64,000 bases of DNA from Apodospora peruviana (Eukaryota; Ascomycota; Sordariomycetes; Sordariales; Lasiosphaeriaceae): the NCBI GenBank assembly GCA_033439685.1, contig JAUEDM010000003.1:3378001-3442000 (forward strand), in the 5' to 3' direction. Shown piece by piece: positions 60,358 to 64,000 of the stretch; position 1 is the stretch's first letter; every line of letters starts with the position of its first letter. The notes under the pieces are model-generated. The model saw only the letters and a program-made list of their open reading frames with translations, was not told the origin of the DNA and made no database searches. The translations under genes were made by a program, and so were the position numbers.

Positions 60358-62531
60358 CGAGGATCCTTTTTGCATTTTTTTTTGGTTTATATTGTTTTTT
60401 TCCATTCCATAAGCATAGCGTATATTTTGTATAGACGATACCTGTATATAAGTATCATCCTTTAATATCCGTACCCATATAGTCCTTTGTCGGAGTTTTC
60501 TTGTTTGAACTTTGCCTTGTTAAGTCTGCATGACACGGATCCGAATGTGAATGTGTAAAAAATAAAAGGTGGCCGACCGTGCAACGAATAAAGGGGTCAT
60601 ACATGTGTGTTGGGTTGCACGAAGCCTGGCTGCACGTTGGACTTTGGAGTGGCTGGACAGAGAGGTTCTCGAAGCTGTGGGGAAGCTAGCAGAGCAGATG
60701 ATGCAGGGGTGCAGACGGGATGCAGGGGTGGGACTCGACAAATCGGAGACGCCAGGTGCACCTGGGCTACCTTGGACAATGAAAGCCTCCGAGTCTTCTT
60801 TGTTCCACTTTGTTTGCGAGGACAAAGGCCCAAGCAACCAACGACAACGGCGGCGAGTCCGAACGCTCTTTTTATGGGTCTGGTGCCTGGTCGCGGCCGG
60901 CGTCACCTGCCATTCACTCAACTACCTGTAGGCACCTAAGGTAGGTACGGAGTAAGATGAAGGCAAAGTGTTGCTCGCTCGCGCCGGTGACGGTATCGCC
61001 TAACTCGTCGACAGCCTAACAGGTAATAACCCAAACGGGGCGTTTAGGCGGAAGCTGTGCTAGCAGCTGGTTGATGGGGGCTGGGCATTCACGCCAAGAT
61101 GTTGTCAGCGAGATCTTGTCCGGCTTCAAGTTGGTCTGGCGGCCGTCGTTGACGCAGATAAATGGTAGAGGCGGCACCTTTCGGTCAGTTCGTTTCGGGT
61201 AATGGGCACGCCGCATCGTATTACTCGACGACAATACCTCGGATACATCAGATAGACGTTGTATAAATCCGTAAGGCCTGTCCTGTGGTATTGTCGGGTA
61301 TCAGGGTATCCAACACGAGGCCCGAATCACCTCAACCCAAACCGCCCCGCCCTGACCTCCCTCCCCGTCCTGCCCCAAGCGGCACCAACTTGGAACCTGG
61401 AACCTATTCTAGCACCTCGCACCGGCTCGAGCGTTGCAACGAGCTTGCGATTCAAATAAGCAAGTCGTCTGAGTGATAAAGGTACCTACATTCATTCATC
61501 AGGGGGCCATAAAACACCCCTCTTCCAACGGCACCAACCCGCCTGCGACTTGCTGCCCCGGCTATCCGCATCCATCCACATCCAATTCCCAGCGCCGTGG
61601 TATCATCATCCTACGAATTGTACCGTTCGGAAATCTCCACAGGGAAAATACCAGGCCAGCTGATCGCGAACACTGTTCCCGAATCGGATTGACTGTCTGG
61701 GGCCCTGGGAACTTCCGTTAACGGGAGTGAAGGTACCTTTCTTGGCCTGCCCCAAGTCTTAGCGACCTACAGCGCACTCCGGGCCCTCCCTGTAATCCGC
61801 ACTTACCTATCCCTCCCGTCCCTCCAACCTTCCAGACCGCTCGCTTGCTACAAGGCTGCGTCTCACTTCCCTGCGGTCAGGTACCTTACCTTCTGTGCCG
61901 ACCCTACCTCACATTTATTTTCCCTGCGACATCTCACATCGGTCTCAAATCCTTGCGACAAACCATCACGTCAACCACCTATCCAGATCACCTTCCACCT
62001 ACACGCATCTGGTTTGATTGATTGATCGACCAGGTCTGCCCGGCAACAGCGACCACAGCTCTTTATTAAACTGCATTAGCATTTTGCTTTACCTTCCTTG
62101 CCTTGCCTTCCAGGTTCCCTTGCTCATCACACGCGCGAGCGCATCCACTCATTCGCATTTCATTCGGAAACCGACCTTGCTGACCTTACCTCTCAACGGC
62201 TCCTTGCAGCAGCACCAGCAGCGAGTCTGCGATTCCGTCGCGACACTCGGCGCATATACGCGGATTGGCAGCAGCATCCATCCCTGGACCGGGAACCAAC
62301 ACTCGACTCACTCACCTGTCACCACAGACAAGGACACCTTGCCTAACAAGTCGGGAAGATATTGATTGCATCACCCACGCCAGTCCACGCCGCACTTAAT
62401 CTTAGCCTCACCCGGCCGCCCCGCCAGTGACGGCAACGATCCACTCATCGGACCGCCGTGGCTTCAGTCCAGGAAGTAGATCGCGTGAGTAACACCGGCA
62501 GCGGTCTCGAGTCCTTCTCTCGTCCGCAGCA
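60358..62531. other. 2.2-kb region upstream of the cAMP phosphodiesterase gene
   Basis: The 3' flank of the unknown gene lies at the left (AT-rich, with T-runs at 60375-60400). The right part is pyrimidine-rich and should be the promoter and leader of the phosphodiesterase gene. GGTACC palindromes lie at 61480-61487 and 61730-61739. No gene was recognised. Confidence 0.45.
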
Positions 62532-64000
62532 ATGGGAGGAGGAGGCGGAGGTGGAGATGGAGCAGCAGCGGCCACGGCGAATGCGAATGCGACGGCGACA
62601 GCGACGGCGGTGACAGACGCAGATGGCGACGAGATTACAGCCACTTCATCATCGTCATTAGAACCGGCGTTTCAAGTGATTGTTTTGGTACGTTATGTCG
62701 TTTTGTATTCATTCATTCGTTTATCCTCCTCCAATATTCTGAAGTTTCGTGTCTTTTCTTCCGTCATTCCTTTCCCATGCCTTTTACCTTTTGCTTGTGG
62801 CTTCGAAGCCGCCAAAGTTGGTCGGCTTAGTGACGTTCATTCTAAAGTCAACGAGTGAACGACCAACCCCGACCTAGATGAAACATCCACAAGTGTTGGC
62901 AGACGGACGGATGGCTCTGGGGGCAATTATCAACAAATGCCAAAGTTACAGCATGTATGGGTTGATATAAGTTCCTTTAATGGTACTTTTGTGGAGACAT
63001 CATTTATTTGCGTCCGTTTATTCATCCATTCCCCCCGACCTACCTCACTTCTTCTTATATCATGTCTTGGTCTTGTATTATCAGAATGGTGGTTGTGTGT
63101 CGCGTGCCTGCATACATGACTGTCCGTTCTAGAACATCACACACCACCCTACGAACGGGTCTTGGATCGAAAGACAATCAATCTCATGCAAGATCCCGCC
63201 TCGCCAAAGTTGCACACACTGCATACTTTGGGGAAGCGTCTAGAACACGGCGCTACGATCGAGTTTTTGTGCCGGGTTGGCAGGCAGGCTTCCATTGTTC
63301 TTTTCGACTTCTTGGCTTAGTTCTTTGTTTGTGGTTTTCGTCATGCCCCACCCCCAGTCTGAGTGGCTCCGGAAATAGCAAACACGAATATTGGGATGTG
63401 ATGGAAGCATGTCTCGAACGCGCAAGCCACATACACCTGTCGGTTTTTTTGTGGGAGGTTGCCTTGGGCCAGGACGGTGCGCCGCCGGTTTCGTGCAGGT
63501 CGTGGTGAACACTATTTCGGCAAATATGGTACCTGGCCTTTTTTGAGCCACATGTTTAGCCCTGCCCTGGGTGGTGTTATCAGAATTACTCAAGGACTCA
63601 GTTCGCTCATAGGGAGGACAGTCTCTTGGCGACCGTTGCTTGAGTGGCAGGTATCTCCTTATTCCAATGGAATGGGGCGTGGTAGCTGGGAGCAAAGCCT
63701 GTTCTGAAGGAAGGCGGATTTCCTGTCGTCTGATATGATATTGCCATTCTGGCAAGCCAATAGCGTTCTTATTCTAACAATCATCTGTATCCAGGGCTCT
63801 GGCGGAGGACCATTAGAGTCTAACGTAACAGCATTTCTCGTCCGCTCCCGCGCCTCGGGATGGAGCAAAGGTTCTATTGTCGCTGTCGATGCCGGCGTCC
63901 ATCTTGGTGCCATCACCAAGATCCTAGAAATGACCCAACCCTCTGGGCTCGGCCAGACTGCCGAGTTTTCACTCCCTTACACACTCACCACGGGCCCCTT
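62532..64000 (+). CDS. Low-affinity (class II) cAMP phosphodiesterase, N-terminal part (runs off the window)
   Basis: Exon 1 (62532-62687) encodes MGGGGGGGDGAAAATANAN, an Ala/Thr-rich leader, and ends FQVIVL. Exon 2 starts at 63795 and runs past the window with GSGGGPLESNVTAFLVRSRA, SIVAVDAGVHLGAITKILEM and FSLPYTLTTGPF. The join FQVIVL-GSGGGPLESN is the start of the PDE1/PdeA class II phosphodiesterase domain (PF02112), and VDAGVHLG is also typical. The metal-binding HxHxDH motif lies beyond the window. The enzyme hydrolyses cAMP to AMP and helps switch off protein kinase A signalling. The intron (62688-63794, 1107 nt) is far longer than any other here. The start is the first ATG of the frame. 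Confidence 0.88.

Overview
The window is nuclear DNA of a filamentous ascomycete (Pezizomycotina), most likely a Sordariomycete. The evidence is genes split by short GT-AG introns (about 50-100 nt), recognisable fungal families (LAMMER kinase, gelsolin/DUF4045 protein, DIP2/CPS1-like adenylate-forming protein, Stm1-like ribosome factor, class II cAMP phosphodiesterase), a single dispersed 5S rRNA gene very like the Neurospora type, and an intron-bearing tRNA-Pro. No transposon, CRISPR array or bacterial-style operon is visible. The genus cannot be fixed from sequence alone.

Layout. 1-1944 (-): N-terminal part of a large disordered protein that runs into a GNAT fold at the window edge. 3728-4575 (+): ARL2 small GTPase in six exons. 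5311-10388 (+): giant gelsolin-repeat protein. 11261-11868 (-): Mediator subunit 10. 12670-14391 (-): glutamine-rich unknown protein with a coding minisatellite. 16100-18510 (-): LAMMER dual-specificity kinase. 18511-25012: 6.5 kb without a gene I can support. 25013-26343 (-) and 27049-28984 (+): a divergent pair, mitochondrial sideroflexin and an MFS transporter. 30007-31357 (-): Stm1/HABP4-like RGG protein. 32438-32554: 5S rRNA. 33028-33138: tRNA-Pro(AGG) with intron. 36012-37500 (-): Yap/Pap1-like bZIP factor, preceded by 5.8 kb without genes. 43340-45598 (+): basic, disordered, KEN-box protein. 46490-48741 (+): LIM-type zinc-finger protein interrupted by an in-frame TAG. 49575-55630 (-): 1931-residue DIP2/CPS1-like protein in four exons. 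57994-60357 (+): unknown protein with a cysteine-containing conserved-looking core. 62532-64000 (+): start of the low-affinity cAMP phosphodiesterase, with a 1.1 kb first intron.

The genes are mostly housekeeping or regulatory and do not form one pathway. Themes that recur are signalling (kinase, cAMP phosphodiesterase, small GTPase), transcription and translation (MED10, bZIP, Stm1-like, 5S, tRNA) and lipid or cytoskeletal functions. I see no cluster that looks like a new defence or metabolic system. The most unusual items are the premature TAG inside the LIM domain, the 5S gene with compensatory changes in helix II, the long PDE intron, very small internal exons (17 and 23 nt), a GC-AG intron in the bZIP gene, and a family of short palindromes centred on GGTACC or CCTAGG that I found only outside the annotated exons.

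All exon borders were read by eye from splice signals, frame continuity and recalled family similarity. Reading phases were checked by exon-length arithmetic. No alignment or database search was possible.
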